From assembly GCA_016946835.1 (NCBI GenBank), contig JACVTC010000011.1, positions 1,616,001 to 1,680,000 of the forward strand: a DNA stretch of 64,000 nucleotides, given 5' to 3'. Below the pieces are notes generated by a model, which saw nothing but the letters and a program-made list of their open reading frames with translations, was not told where the DNA came from and made no database searches. Below are positions 46,454 to 64,000 of the stretch, piece by piece. The first letter of the stretch is position 1; every line of letters begins with the position of its first letter. The stretch is from Neocallimastix lanati (nom. inval.) (Eukaryota; Neocallimastigomycota; Neocallimastigomycetes; Neocallimastigales; Neocallimastigaceae). The translations under genes were made by a program, and so were the position numbers.

Positions 46454-46458
46454 ATATC
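46454..46458 (+). repeat. Target duplication ATATC, left (copia)
   Basis: Matches 53220-53224 on the other side of the element. Confidence 0.9.
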
Positions 46459-46794
46459 TGTTTGAAATAAAGTTTAATATATGAATATTATTCTTGTTAT
46501 TAAACAAAATAACATATATAAATTTTATATATAAATATTGTAAATTATTAAGATATCAACTATTATATAAATTGTAATATGGCGCATGTATGACGTACAT
46601 AAAACATTTATGTAATAACACATAAAATATAATTGTGACATAATTAAAATTTATGTAGTAAAAATATATATAAAAAAGAATATTAAAAATAATTATTAAA
46701 AAGTAGTTAACTATAATTATAAATAAATAAATAAATATTAATAAAATAATAAATAAAATTTGAAATTACGAAATTTGAAGTGTGAATTCTAATA
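46459..46794 (+). repeat. 5' LTR of copia element
   Basis: 336 bp starting TGTTTGAA and ending TTCTAATA. The other LTR starts TGTTAGAA, a better inverted match to the end. Confidence 0.92.
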
Positions 46795-46809
46795 GATTAA
46801 GAGTCTCAT
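46795..46809 (+). promoter_or_regulatory. Primer binding site complementary to tRNA-Lys(CUU) anticodon arm
   Basis: GATTAAGAGTCTCAT directly follows the LTR. Its complement ATGAGACTCTTAATC is the anticodon stem-loop 5' side and loop of eukaryotic tRNA-Lys(CUU), recalled from general knowledge. There is no TGG start, so a full-length tRNA 3' end is not the primer; a half-tRNA, as in Drosophila copia, fits. Confidence 0.7.
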
Positions 46810-46917
46810 TTTGAGCTTTAAAAATATTTTACAATATATTCAAAATAACAAAATTAGTATATTTAATTATTTTTTAAGAATTACAAGTTTTAATTACTTT
46901 TGAAATTTCAATTTAAA

Positions 46918-48000
46918 ATGTCAAACTTCAAAATTGATAAGTTCATAACAAACAACTCAAATGGCACATTCAAGAAGTTGGAAATTGATTGTGACTACTA
47001 TGAAGTTTGGGCAATTAAGATGAAACTATTATTTATCATAAATGGTCTTGAGGAATGCATTGAGAAAGATATGCTACCTAAGATTAATAAAACTGATTCC
47101 GAGTACGAGGAAGGACTGATTAAGGTAATTGGAACCAGTGATAAATATTACAAAAAGAAAATAACAAAAGACATGATTAAAGAAGACTGTAAAGCAAAAT
47201 GGCTTATCAGTGAGAATATATCTGATGAATTACTTATGAAGGTTGGCTTCGAGGAAAAGTCTTCTTATGATATTTGGAATAATATTAAAATTAGTTTTAA
47301 GAAAAGTAATAATGCATTAAAGACCGAAATAAAAAATGAATTAGATGAAATGAAGTACGATAGAAATGAAGATTTCAACTTATTTCTTTCAAATATGATA
47401 AATAAATTCAATAAGTTAAGGGAATTGAATGCGGAACCATCCTCAGATGAAAAATTTGATTATTTATGGTCTGCTTTACCTGATGATATTCAATCTAAAT
47501 CAAATATGATGGAATATCAAGATGACTGGGATAAGTGCTGCTCCCATATGATAAAGTCCGTACCAAGATTAAAACAATTGAAAGATAAAGAAATCAAGAA
47601 AACACAGGGTATGGCTCTATACAGCTATAATAAAAATAATAACTTTAAAAAATATAATAGTTTCAACAGAACAAATAATGTTATTTGTTATAAATGTAAT
47701 AAAAGAGGACATATCGCAAAATATTGTCCTGAAAAACAAATAACAAGGAAAAGTAAAGGCAAATATATAAATAAAAATGAACATCAATCTCCTAATCACA
47801 ACAAAAGATACAACAAAAGAAGAAGATATCAAGCTAATAATGCAGAAGATAAGGGATATGATGACTCTTATTCAGAGGCATTTACAGCTGATTACAATAA
47901 TAATGAGGAGAATCAAAATAACTTAGCTATAGTATTGAATAATAGCAAAGGTAAACAAAGGGATCAAAAATTCAACAAAAACAAACATATAAATTTTTAG
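46918..48000 (+). CDS. gag: Ty1/copia Gag
   Basis: 360 residues from the ATG at 46918 (frame open a few codons up, no ATG). The copia-type capsid region includes YYEVWAIKMKLLF, SYDIWNNIKISFKK and FLSNMINKFNKLRELNAE, followed by a CCHC zinc knuckle CYKCNKRGHIAKYC and a basic, Asn-rich tail. It ends in TAG at 47998-48000 immediately after A AAT TTT. Pol is in the -1 frame, open from 47955, so Gag-Pol would be made by frameshifting and Gag alone by termination. The gag ORF is intact. Confidence 0.92.
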   Translation: MSNFKIDKFITNNSNGTFKKLEIDCDYYEVWAIKMKLLFIINGLEECIEKDMLPKINKTDSEYEEGLIKVIGTSDKYYKKKITKDMIKEDCKAKWLISENISDELLMKVGFEEKSSYDIWNNIKISFKKSNNALKTEIKNELDEMKYDRNEDFNLFLSNMINKFNKLRELNAEPSSDEKFDYLWSALPDDIQSKSNMMEYQDDWDKCCSHMIKSVPRLKQLKDKEIKKTQGMALYSYNKNNNFKKYNSFNRTNNVICYKCNKRGHIAKYCPEKQITRKSKGKYINKNEHQSPNHNKRYNKRRRYQANNAEDKGYDDSYSEAFTADYNNNEENQNNLAIVLNNSKGKQRDQKFNKNKHINF

Positions 48001-51518
<3,518 letters not shown>

Positions 51519-52097
51519 GTGGCACGTGGTTTTACTCAACAATATGGAATAGATTATAAAGAAACATTCGCACCCACTTTAAAACAAGATACAATTAGGA
51601 TCATTACTTCTATAGCTGCAAAGAATAATTATAACATACATCAATTAGATATTAAGGCAGCTTATTTAAATGCAAAATTAAATGAAGACATATATATGGA
51701 ACTACCAGAAGGTGACGACTATCAAGGAATGAAATATTGCAAGTTAAACAAAGCTTTATATGGTCTTAAACAAGCAGGACGTATGTGGAATGACACTCTA
51801 AATGAAGCTCTAATTGACATGAATTTTAATAGACTATTAAGTGAACCTTGTCTGTATGTTAAAAGAAATGCGTATAATAAAATTATTTGCCTTCTAGGTG
51901 TATATGTAGATGATATTCTCATCACAGGTGAAAATAAAGAAATTTTAAAAGTTAAAAGATTATTAAAAGATAAATTTGATATAACTGATACAGGTTATGT
52001 TGATTTTATAGTAGGTATAAAATTTGTGAAATGTAAAGATGGATATTTAATTCATCAAAAGAGATATTTGAATGATATATTTAAAAATTCAATATAG
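51519..52097 (+). pseudogene. pol: Ty1/copia pol, second part: reverse transcriptase
   Basis: Same frame as the previous part, separated by the nonsense codon. RT motifs: ARGFTQQYGIDYKETFAP, QLDIKAAYLNA, ALYGLKQAGRMW and catalytic YVDDILITG. It runs out of frame at 52097 because about one base is missing near 52085-52090. All expected RT motifs are present. Confidence 0.85.
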
Positions 52098-52120
52098 ATA
52101 AATTAAAACCATGCTCAAAT

Positions 52121-52837
52121 ATGATTCCAATTAATAATAAAAAATTAAAAGAGAAAACATTTAATTCAACAAAATATAGACAAGCCGTTGGTAATCTGTT
52201 ATATCTTGCCATATGTACAAGGCCAGATATCTTATTTTCGGTAAGTAAAGCATCACGTAAAAACCAAAATCCAAATTATGAGGATTGGTTTAATGTTTTA
52301 AAAATATTTAGGTATTTAAAATACACACCAAATTATGGAATTAAATTTAGTAAAAATGATAATTACAATTTTGAGGTCTACGTAGATGCGGATTTAGGTG
52401 GTGATCCCGATACTAGAAAATCTACCACTGGATACGTGATGACAATAAACTCAGGACCCGTTAGTTGGTATTCTAAATTACAAAATACTGTAGCAGTCTC
52501 TACAGCAGAAAGTGAATATTACGGGATACATGAGTGCGCACGTCAATGTTTATGGTATAAAAATTTATTTAAAGAACTAAATATAAATATAAATAATATA
52601 ACAATTAATTCGGATAATAAAGCTGCAATTTATAATTGTGAAAACGAAACTATAAATCTTAAGTCAAAGCATATTGATTTAAAATATCACAAAATTAGAG
52701 AACTAGTTCGAGAAGGTAAAATAAAATTAAATTATATTAAATCAGAACATAATATAGCTGATGGTTTTACCAAATATCTTAATTCTACTCTAATGAGTAA
52801 ATTTAGAAATAACATTCTTTCTAGCTTTAGTAATTAA
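52121..52837 (+). pseudogene. pol: Ty1/copia pol, third part: connection and RNase H
   Basis: Continues pol one frame over: YRQAVGNLLYLAICTRPDI, VDADLGGDPDTRKSTTGYV, VSTAESEYYGIHECARQ, and DLKYHKIRELVREGKI then HNIADGFTK. These are the copia RNase H motifs. It ends at TAA 46 bases before the 3' LTR. Confidence 0.85.
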
Positions 52838-52871
52838 AAATAATAAATTTTTTTATTTAAAGAATATTAAA

Positions 52872-52883
52872 CTTTAGGGGGAA
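52872..52883 (+). promoter_or_regulatory. Polypurine tract of copia element
   Basis: TTAGGGGGAA ends directly at the 3' LTR start, the usual plus-strand primer position. Confidence 0.8.
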
Positions 52884-53219
52884 TGTTAGAAATAAAGTTT
52901 AATATATGAATATTATTCTTGTTATTAAACAAAATAACATATATAAATTTTATATATAAATATTGTAAATTATTAAGATATCAACTATTATATAAATTGT
53001 AATATGGCGCATGTATGACGTACATAAAACATTTATGTAATAACACATAAAATATAATTGTGACATAATTAAAATTTATGTAGTAAAAATATATATAAAA
53101 AAGAATATTAAAAATAATTATTAAAAAGTAGTTAACTATAATTATAAATAAATAAATAAATATTAATAAAATAATAAATAAAATTTGAAATTACGAAATT
53201 TGAAGTGTGAATTCTAATA
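52884..53219 (+). repeat. 3' LTR of copia element
   Basis: 336 bp, TGTTAGAA to TTCTAATA; one mismatch by eye with the 5' LTR. Confidence 0.92.
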
Positions 53220-53224
53220 ATATC
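53220..53224 (+). repeat. Target duplication ATATC, right (copia)
   Basis: Same five bases as 46454-46458. Confidence 0.9.
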
Positions 53225-55288
53225 TTTTTTGCTTTATTAAATAAAATATAAAACTATTTGCCATTAATAAATAGAATAGTAAAAAAATATTTTGTAAATA
53301 ACAGAGTAATAAACGAATATAATATATAATTATCCTCAGTATATTGAATGTATTTCTAATAATAAATTAACTATTTTCTAATTAAGTATTTAGTTCATAA
53401 TATACATACTTTTCAATAAAGTAATATTAATCATATCGATTAATATAAATATACATTATATCATTTGAGCCATTAAAACTACTTTTTATATTTTTTTTTA
53501 TTTTTTTATTATTTTAAAAAAAAATATTTAATAATATTTAATAGTATTTTGTAATTTTAATATATCCAGAATTTTTATATTTTTATCTTATATTTAATTT
53601 TATCACATGATATAAAAATATATAAGTATTATACGCCCCAAATTTCTATTTACATGTTATTAATTTCTTATATAATTCTATGCATATAAAATCTATAATC
53701 ATAATACACTTAAATTATACTAATAGTACATAATTTTATGTAATATATTTACAGTACTATTTTCATTTGCTAAATTTGTTAATGATTTGGATATTACTAT
53801 AATAGAAATATATATAAATACAATCAATTTTAAGTAACAAGCCTTCAATAATTTATTATTCATTATATTTTATAGTATACATAAATTTATACAAATATTA
53901 TTTAGTTTTAGATATCACATGATAATTTTTCCTATTTTTTTTACTATAAATTTGATAATATAAAATTTTTATACATATTTATATATTTATATATTTAATT
54001 ATATAATAAAAATAATTATTCTGATATAATAATTTTGAAAATAATTTTTCGAATCATAAAATAAATAAACAATATTATTGTTTATAATATTATTTGTATA
54101 ATTTTATAAATTTATAATAATATATAACATATAATTATTTATTTTAATGATATTATTTGGTTGAGATTTACATTATTTACAAAAATAATAAATAATGTAT
54201 TAAATAAACAACTGAATAAAACTAAATAATAAAATATATTTTAAAAATAATTACTCATATATAAAACATTTATTAAACATTTATTAATTAAATATTAGTA
54301 TTCAATAATATTAAACAAAAAAAAAGATTACCATTGACATTGACAAAAGTATTTAATAATAATTATTTGATATATATATTAATAATTGATTTATAATAAA
54401 TATTTATTATTTATTGTTATTTATTATTTATTGTTATTTATTATTTATTGTTATTTATTATTTATTGTTATTTATTATTTATTGTTATTTATTATTTATT
54501 GTTATTTATTATTTATTGTTATTTATTATTTATTGTTATTTATTATTTATTGTTATTTATTATTTATTGTTATTTATTATTTATTGTTATTTATTATTTA
54601 TTGTTATTTATTATTTATTGTTATTTATTATTTATTGTTATTTATTATTTATTGTTATTTATTATTTATTGTTATTTATTATTTACTGTTATTTATTATT
54701 TATTGTTATTTATTATTTAGTATTTAAACTAAAATTTATGGAACAATATAATTTTATTTTTATAATAATATAATATTATAACTATATTTTAGTAGCTTGA
54801 TTTAATCATTGATATTTTTAATAATATAATTAGAATTAAAGAAAATTTATAATCATTACAATAAATCACATAAACAATGAATATACTCAATTAAACATAG
54901 ACATTTGTTGTATCATAACTTTCACAATTACTTTAATGATTGTGACTTTTAAATAATAATAGTCTTAAGATAAGTTTCAAACCAAATAAGAAATAAATAC
55001 AAATTATTATAAATACTAATTATTATTAAAAATATTAACAATAATTAGATAATAATATCAATTATATGAATTAAATAATTTGAATATTTGTTGAAAAAAA
55101 GCTGTCTAGTCTTAATATTTATTGTAAACATTAACATAAAATTATTTAAATTTTATATCAATTATTTAAATATATTTTAATTTTAATAAAAAAAAAAAAA
55201 AATTGATACAGAATATTATTTTTTTGTTTAACATAATTTAAAGTTATAAAACGTTATGAAGTTAGTTACTCTAAATTAATTTATATCT

Positions 55289-55327
<39 letters not shown>

Positions 55328-56478
55328 CAATAAAAATGTGAACATTGATAATAATAATATATCTCCTATTTATCCTATTTTAATAATTCGTACAGATTTC
55401 AATCATTTCCATTATATTTATTAGTATAAATATTTTAAAAAATAATAAAAATTACAACAAAAATAGGAAGTAAAAGATTTTTTTTTTCTATTATCAATAA
55501 AAATAATATTATTATTACTATTACTATTACTATAATTATTATTATCAAATAATTAATTGATTTAAAATTTTCAAGTATTGATTAGTAAAAAAGTTTTTAA
55601 AAGGAAAACTAAAAAATTTTTAATTTGATTTATAATATATATAAATTTTGAATAATTTACTATTTTCTAAAATTGTGTTAATAAATATAATAGAGTACAA
55701 AGTTCATTAAACAGTTGCTTTAATTTAACTTTTAATTTATATTTAAAATTATATTTACAATAAAACGAAATTATAATAAATTATTTAAAAGTTAATATTT
55801 TCAATTTTATTGATTTGAATACTTTTTGAAAATTACTTCTTTTAAATATTTTATACTATTCATTTATTATATTTGACTAAAATGTTTGTAAAAATGGAAT
55901 AATGTAATATTTAATTTAGTTTAAAAATTTTAAATATTTTATAAATAATAATTATTATATATTTTTTTTAAAAAAAACTGCGCTTTGAAGTCAAAAATAA
56001 AAAAAACTTTAATAAAACTTTAAAACTTTAATAAATAATAAAATAATAACAATCAATAAAAAAAAAAAAATATAAACAAGTTTTTTGATTCAATCTTCTA
56101 TAATAAATGAATAAAATATTTTTTAAAAAAAAATAAAATAAAAATAAAAAGTAAAAAGTCCTCGTTTAAAGTATTTTTTCTTTTTAAAATTTTCTTAATA
56201 CCTATTATAAATTAAATAGTTTTTATATAAGAGGAATGAATAAGTTTAAATAAATTAGAAAATATATATATATATATATAGTAAATAGTAATAATAATAC
56301 AGTAATTTAAAAAATAAATATTATAAATTATTTTAATAAAAAACAAGTTACATATTTATATTAAAAAATATATTTTTAAGTATTAACAATATATAATTAA
56401 AAAAAAAAATAATAAAAATCGAAAATAAACTGATTATAAATTAGTCAAACGATTAATAAAAATAAAAAAAAATTAAAA
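53225..56478. other. AT-rich intergenic DNA
   Basis: No gene apart from a minisatellite near 54.4-54.7 kb. A poly(T) run lies at about 55291-55325. The last few hundred bases should hold the promoter of the gene at 56479. Confidence 0.6.
54403..54720. repeat. 17-bp minisatellite, about 18 copies
   Basis: Unit TGTTATTTATTATTTAT, nearly perfect, with one T-to-C variant near 54686. Because 17 is not a multiple of 3 and the unit has no stop on the plus strand, all three plus frames stay open. Confidence 0.95.
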
Positions 56479-57855
56479 ATGAGGATTCATCATATATTAG
56501 TGTTATATCTTTGTTCGGGCATTCTTCTTTTAGCTTATTCCTTCCCAATTCGTAGATATATAGAAGATGATGTTGTAAACGATAAAGAGTTGGAACAAAA
56601 AAAGTCCAATTCAAAAACTATGATGATGAAATCTAATAGAAAAAATAAACTAGAAGAAAATAATAAAAATAGCTTAGATAACTTCATTGAAAAAGAAAAA
56701 GAAGTGTTTTTAAATAACTTTGAATCTAATAGTTTGAACGATGAAAACATTGAATCAAGTAAACTAATTTTTTTTTTTTTTGAATTTTTATAATTATATT
56801 AGAAAGATAAAAAAAAAAAAAAACAATCATTTTTTTTTAAATCGTTATTGATAGAAATTTAACACTTATTAATTAATAATATATATGTATACATAAATGT
56901 AGTTGTTGACATTAATGATAGAGAAAGAAGCTACATTTCCAATAATAATTTTTATAGTAAATATTCTATGAATATGGATCATGCAATAAAAACAGGATCA
57001 AGAAAAAATATTATGATTTCCATAAAAGCTAATCCTGTACAAGAAAATTATTATAATAATCCAAGGCCTAATGTAAGAAAAATTTTTTACTGTTTACCAA
57101 ATTTTTATATTAATTATAAACTTTACCAATTAAAAGTTTAATTAATATATTTATTAAATTATTATATTATTATATTAAATAAATATATTATTTAATATAA
57201 TTTATAATATTATACATGATAAATATTTATTTTAATAATAATTATAATTTATAAGAGTTCCAGTAAGGATGATAAAAAATGGTATAATAAAGTATATAAA
57301 TTCTTTAAAAATTCATATAAGAAAACAAAGGATAATGTTATAGATAAAGTTTATGATTCAGTAAAAACAGGGGTTGATAAGATTGTTAGAGAAGATATTG
57401 ATGGAAGCCAATATTATGAGAGCTTTTATAAAAATGAAGATCATTTCATTTATGAAGATGAAGATAGTGAACAAGAATTTTCATTTGTTCATGTAGTAAA
57501 TAATAATATTATTGATCATAAATTGAACAAAAGAGATTTACAAAATGTTAATAACTCTGATGTTACAAAAAATGATATAAATAATTGGCATGATAAAGTA
57601 GCTTACCAATTTAAAGAAATTTATGATTTTATTTCTGTCTATACTAATGAATATATTACTCCTTTTTTTCAGGCTGGCAAGAAAAAATATAATAAACTGA
57701 AGGAAGATATTAAATCATGGAAGACTTTTTTTATTAAAATTAAAGGAATGAAAATAAAAGTAAGTGAAGAAACGTCTGATGATATTCCTTTTTTTCGAGT
57801 GGCTAAAAGGCATTCGAGTAATGTGACGACAAAGGATGAAAATGAACATGAACAA

Positions 57856-57900
<45 letters not shown>

Positions 57901-60005
57901 CATTATAAAAATATTAATAATGAAAAAGATAATATCAATTCTTTTTTTTCTTTTTTTCAGAATGATAGAGCAAAAAAGCGAAATAAACGGAGTTTTAATG
58001 GATTAAATAGTAACAAAAATAATCATAATTATAACCATAACAAAAATTTTAGACAGAATAAAAATAAAAATGAAACGGTATCATTATTTCAAAATAGATT
58101 TAATATATCTGAACTTGAAGCAAACGAAATTATAGATATAAAGGAAAAATCAGAACCATTTTATTGGTCTGTGAGCTCAATAGTTTTTAAAATCATTGAT
58201 TTAAGTTCTCTTTTCTTTCCATTAGAACCAACAAATAGACTTAGTAAAAGAAGTAATGAAAATTTTCCTCTTCGGAGATATCTGAAGAAGAAGGATTTTG
58301 ATTTTGGTGCTACTGAATTAATTAAAGGAAGTAATGAATGGAGTAATTATTATTCCTATGTTGAAAAAATGAGAAGTGATGAATTGAATTATTTTAAATC
58401 ATTAGAAAATACTAATTCGCAAAATTCAAGGCTACGTGGGGTTTCAGAAGTCGTTGAAAATTCATTTATTAAGGAAAATAATACAATAAAAAATGAAACT
58501 GTACATAATAAGGGACGAGATAGTTATGAGTCTGTCTCTAAAAATAATGAAATATTGAAAGAACAAAATGACGGTGCTCACTATGAGGGGGTGGAAGAAA
58601 AGGAAAGAGATAATTCAAAAAAAAAGCAAAAAAACAAACCATTTGAAAAGGATGAAAAAGTGTATCTTTTAGACTACAATACCTTAAGAAATGGATTTCC
58701 TCAGTATTCAATAAAAAGGCAAAGCGATAGATTTAGATCTAATAGTCTTTTAACAGAATTAGATAATTTTGACAGTGATGAGATCTTCCATCATTTAACA
58801 AATAAGAATAAATTTAGTTTAACTGTTAATAAAAGATACTATTGGTATACAGATAGAGAGTTGGCAAAAGAAATTTATTCCGAGTTAGTATCCTCTGAAG
58901 ATGATGAAACTGATGATGATGACAGTACAAGCTCTACCATATCACGAAAGAAAGATCTAAAAAAACGTGATATCATTCAAAGATTAAAAAAGAGAGATTC
59001 ATTAATTAACAACTTAAAGAAATCATATAAGAAAAGTCAAAATAATAAAATAAGAATGTCAGATAATAATGATAATGAAGATATTAATATGCCTTCTAAA
59101 TTGAATGGAAGAATTAGAGCTAATCGATTAAAGAAGTTAGAAGATAAAATGGATGCAAAAAATTCAACTTATCATTATCCTGAAGAGTCTGATGATGATG
59201 ATAATGAAGAAGAAGATGATTTAATGGAATTAGTCGAGGAAGTTCAGAATGAAGGGGAAGAAGACGATACTGTAAACATGATAAAAATTGATTTTGTATG
59301 TAATATTGAACATTTTTCAGAGAAAATATGTAATAAAACAAAAAATGTTATAAATAAGGCTGGTAAACGTCTTTCTAGTATTATTGATTTTCCAACCACT
59401 GTAAATATAAAAGTAACTTTTTCAAGCTATTGCAAAGAATTTAATGAATGTAAAACAACTACTCTTGGTTCTTCATCACCTTCCTATTTTTATGAATTTG
59501 CAAAAGATTTTGATGCAAAAAGGAAAAAAAATATTGATGATCCTTTGTATTATACAGATAATGAATTTAGGATTGATACAAATTTCTCTTATCCAGGTTC
59601 ACTAGCAAAGCAAAGAGGTCCTCTAAATAAAGGATTTATTTATGATATTTCATTATGGTTAAATGGAGATTGGAATTGGTATTATGGAAGGGATCAAGAA
59701 AAAGATAATATTCAACCTAAACAATATGATCTTGAACAAGTTGTAATTCATGAGTATCTACATGGATTTGGTTTCGTTTCTTCATGGTATAACTGGATAA
59801 CCAATAATGATCAAGATATACTGGTTCCATCATGGTTATCATGGAATACCAAAAGAGGTGGTTATCATGGGTTAAATAAACCATATATATATAATAAATA
59901 TTTGGTAAGATAAATTTGATATAAATAATAAATATATTAATTATTATTAGAACATAAAATTAAGAAATTATTAGAATAAAATATTATATATTATTATTAT
60001 TATTA

Positions 60006-60070
<65 letters not shown>

Positions 60071-60076
60071 TAATAT

Positions 60077-60125
<49 letters not shown>

Positions 60126-60169
60126 TGTTAATTATAATGATAATGATAATTGTTAATAATAATAATAAT

Positions 60170-60212
<43 letters not shown>

Positions 60213-61282
60213 GATAATGATAATGATAATTAATAATAATAATAATAACAATAATAATAATTAAATAATAAACTTTTTTGTTATTTTTATATTTAAATAA
60301 CTATATGTAGGCTGATGTCCGAGATAATAAATGGCTCTTAGAATATCAAAATGCTATTATAAATGATTTTGCGAATTATCCAGTTTATGATAGCTATACA
60401 AAGGTAGTTAATCATTTTTATAACTCAATAGCGTATAACTATTCAAAGAAAATTTATGAAATATTTACAACACCCGAATCCGTTGTTTTTTGGTGTAAAA
60501 AACCGGTGAATAACGCAGCACCACATTGGGTAGTTCTTTATACAAATAAAAAATATAAATCGGGATCTACTATTAGTCATCTTGATTCTAGTAGATACTT
60601 AAAATCTTCGGGCTTTTTAATGAGGCCCAGTGGTGTTCGTAATGTATTACTTGATGAATATAAGTATAATATTAAAAATCATAATGGTATAGGTGATGAT
60701 ATTTTATGTATATTGGGAACACTTGGATATCGAATAAAGTATGATCCAAGTGAATTACTTGAAGATGTTATTGAACCGGAAACAACAAGTAAAACTAAGG
60801 AAAGTAATAAAAATAAGGATAATGAAGAAAACAAAAATGAAAATTCTGAAGATGTTGATGAAGATACTGATATTTATGATGAAAATATTGGAATAACAGA
60901 TGAAATAAATAAAAAATTTTCAAGTAATCCAAGTAAATCAAAAAAAGTAGATGTACCAGATATAGAGAATAACAATAATAAAGATAATGATAATAAAAAA
61001 ACCTATAAAAATGAAAACAAAAATAATAATGATAATAAAAATACTAACAGAAATGAAAATAAAATTAATAAAACTACTTCCTATTATTCATTCAGTTCAG
61101 AAATAAAAAGAAATACTATAACGCATTCTCATGTTAATACTGAAACTTTAATATATAATATAACTACAAAGAAAACAATAAATCCAACATCAACAAAAAC
61201 ACAAACTACATCTACTACAACATATGAAAAAAAATTTAGATTTAAAACAATTAATCCTATTTTTAAGCAGCAAAGTCAATAA
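56479..61282 (+). CDS. Secreted HExxH metalloprotease-like protein, 4 exons
   Basis: Exons 56479-56758, 56903-57072, 57256-59904 and 60311-61282, about 1356 residues; all junctions are GT-AG and keep frame (phases 1, 0, 0). The signal peptide is MRIHHILVLYLCSGILLLAYS. A long Asn/Lys/acidic pro-region has many KR/RR sites (VAKR, LNKR, IKR, LSKR) and an NNN run. A conserved NGFPQYSIKRQ motif comes before the core: CNIEHFSEKIC, FSSYCKEFNEC, LGSSSPSYFY, then VIHEYLHGFGFVSSW (His982, Glu983, His986), a gluzincin/metzincin-type zinc site; no HExxHxxGxxH is present, so the third ligand is unknown. The tail is Asn-rich then Ser/Thr-rich. I recognise a fungal secreted HExxHGxGF family but no named enzyme. 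Tandem paralogue at 62107. Confidence 0.8.
56759..56902 (+). other. Intron 1 of metalloprotease-like gene 1
   Basis: 144 nt, GTAAAC...TGTAG. Phase 1: joining A with TT gives Ile and keeps exon 2 open. Confidence 0.8.
57073..57255 (+). other. Intron 2 of metalloprotease-like gene 1
   Basis: 183 nt, GTAAGA...ATAAG. Phase 0. The AG two bases later would break the frame. Confidence 0.78.
59905..60310 (+). other. Intron 3 of metalloprotease-like gene 1, microsatellite-rich
   Basis: 406 nt, GTAAGA...TGTAG, phase 0. It contains ATT and AAT runs (about 59992-60126) and GATAAT-type repeats (about 60135-60230). Confidence 0.8.
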
Positions 61283-61983
61283 ATTATTCTTTAATATTAA
61301 TAATATTATAATACGTTAGTTTTGAAAAAAAAATTTTTCTTTTTACTAAAATTTTTTTTATAATTGTTATTATTCATAATTGTTATTAAATAAATTAATA
61401 ATCCAAAAAATATAATAATAATAATAATAATAATTATTATTATTATTATTATTGTTATTATTATTACTTTTTTTTGAATTAATTATTAAGTATATAATAA
61501 TTAAAATATTTAATAATTTATTTTTATAATATTTATTATTAAAATATAATTAATTGATGATACATTTATTTTAAAATATTTAATAATTATTATCCTCTAA
61601 TTATTAAATATATGATTAAAAAATATATTTTTTTAATCTATATCTTAAATTTTTTTTATGGATATTTACATTTTTTTTTTATATTTAGTTATATACCTCA
61701 TTTAATAAAATTGTATTATATTAAAAATTTTTACATAAAAAATTTTAAATAAAGCAAAACAAAAAACAAAAAACAAAAAAAAAATAATCATAGTAATAAA
61801 TAAAAAAGAAAATATAACCAAAAAAAGAAAAAAAAAGAATTTAGAATTATTAAATTATAGAATTATAATAAAAAAAATTAAAAATTTTAAAGTTTATTTA
61901 AAATTCAAATTAATAATATAATAAAATAATATAATATAAAATGCTGTGCTATGTTCAATAATTCTATATAAAAGAATAATTAT

Positions 61984-62023
<40 letters not shown>

Positions 62024-62106
62024 ATAAAGCATGAATTAAAATATATTCATGATATTATTATTTAGAGATATTTATTATAGTATAGCTTATAAAAATTAAA
62101 AAAAAA
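61283..62106. other. AT-rich spacer between the tandem genes
   Basis: Presumed 3' UTR of the first gene and promoter of the second. AAT/ATT mirrored microsatellite near 61418-61466 and a poly(T) run at 61987-62019; nothing else recognised. Confidence 0.6.

Positions 62107-64000
<1,894 letters not shown>

Noticed and set aside
54386-54773. Three overlapping plus-strand ORFs with LLFIIYCY repeats
   Set aside because: All come from the 17-bp minisatellite.
57665-57672. Possible extra splice acceptors (TTTTTTTCAG) inside exon 3, also near 57951-57960
   Set aside because: The frame is open across both and no matching donor is needed; kept as coding, though a small intron cannot be excluded.

Overview
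The window looks like nuclear DNA of an extremely AT-rich fungus, most likely an anaerobic gut fungus (Neocallimastigomycota). The case is an inference. It rests on very high A+T with long homopolymers and AAT/ATT microsatellites, poly-asparagine runs inside proteins, short GT-AG introns, a fungal-type PP1/glycogen-targeting protein, and secreted HExxH proteins with many KR processing sites. Host genes are few and widely spaced; much of the window is retroelements and gene-free AT-rich DNA.

Layout. 1-5985: minus-strand Ty3/gypsy material: a pol cut by the window edge, its gag, a second gag start, a conserved leader RNA block and a primer binding site, interrupted by a tRNA-headed LTR-like repeat. 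6785-14925: a complete minus-strand Ty3/gypsy element with 893-bp LTRs that look identical, a long structured leader, gag and pol, nested in a second copy of the LTR-like repeat. 15.9-19.0 kb: decayed copia and gypsy remnants. 19.03-29.8 kb: a gene desert with microsatellites and an old direct repeat. 29.8-32.1 kb: a CBM21/RVxF protein (PP1 regulatory subunit). 33.6-38.6 kb: two LINEs, a young 5'-truncated copy inserted in a decayed one. 39.7-40.1 kb: a LINE RT remnant. 42.1-45.2 kb: a PPR protein. 46.5-53.2 kb: a complete but disabled Ty1/copia element with 5-bp target duplication. 54.4 kb: a 17-bp minisatellite. 56.5-64.0 kb: two tandem paralogous multi-exon genes for secreted HExxH-metalloprotease-like proteins, the second cut by the window end.

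The strongest unexpected signals are RNA-level. Both gypsy copies carry U UUA AAC followed by a conserved potential H-type pseudoknot at the gag/pol boundary. The copia element has A AAU UUU directly before the gag stop, then a 15-bp hairpin. The gypsy leaders share a ~165-nt block whose closing stem and internal hairpin show compensatory changes. The intact gypsy leader holds a further multi-helix domain. The copia primer site is complementary to an anticodon-arm segment of tRNA-Lys(CUU), pointing to half-tRNA priming.

Coordinates and motifs were read by eye; no database search, folding program or alignment was run.
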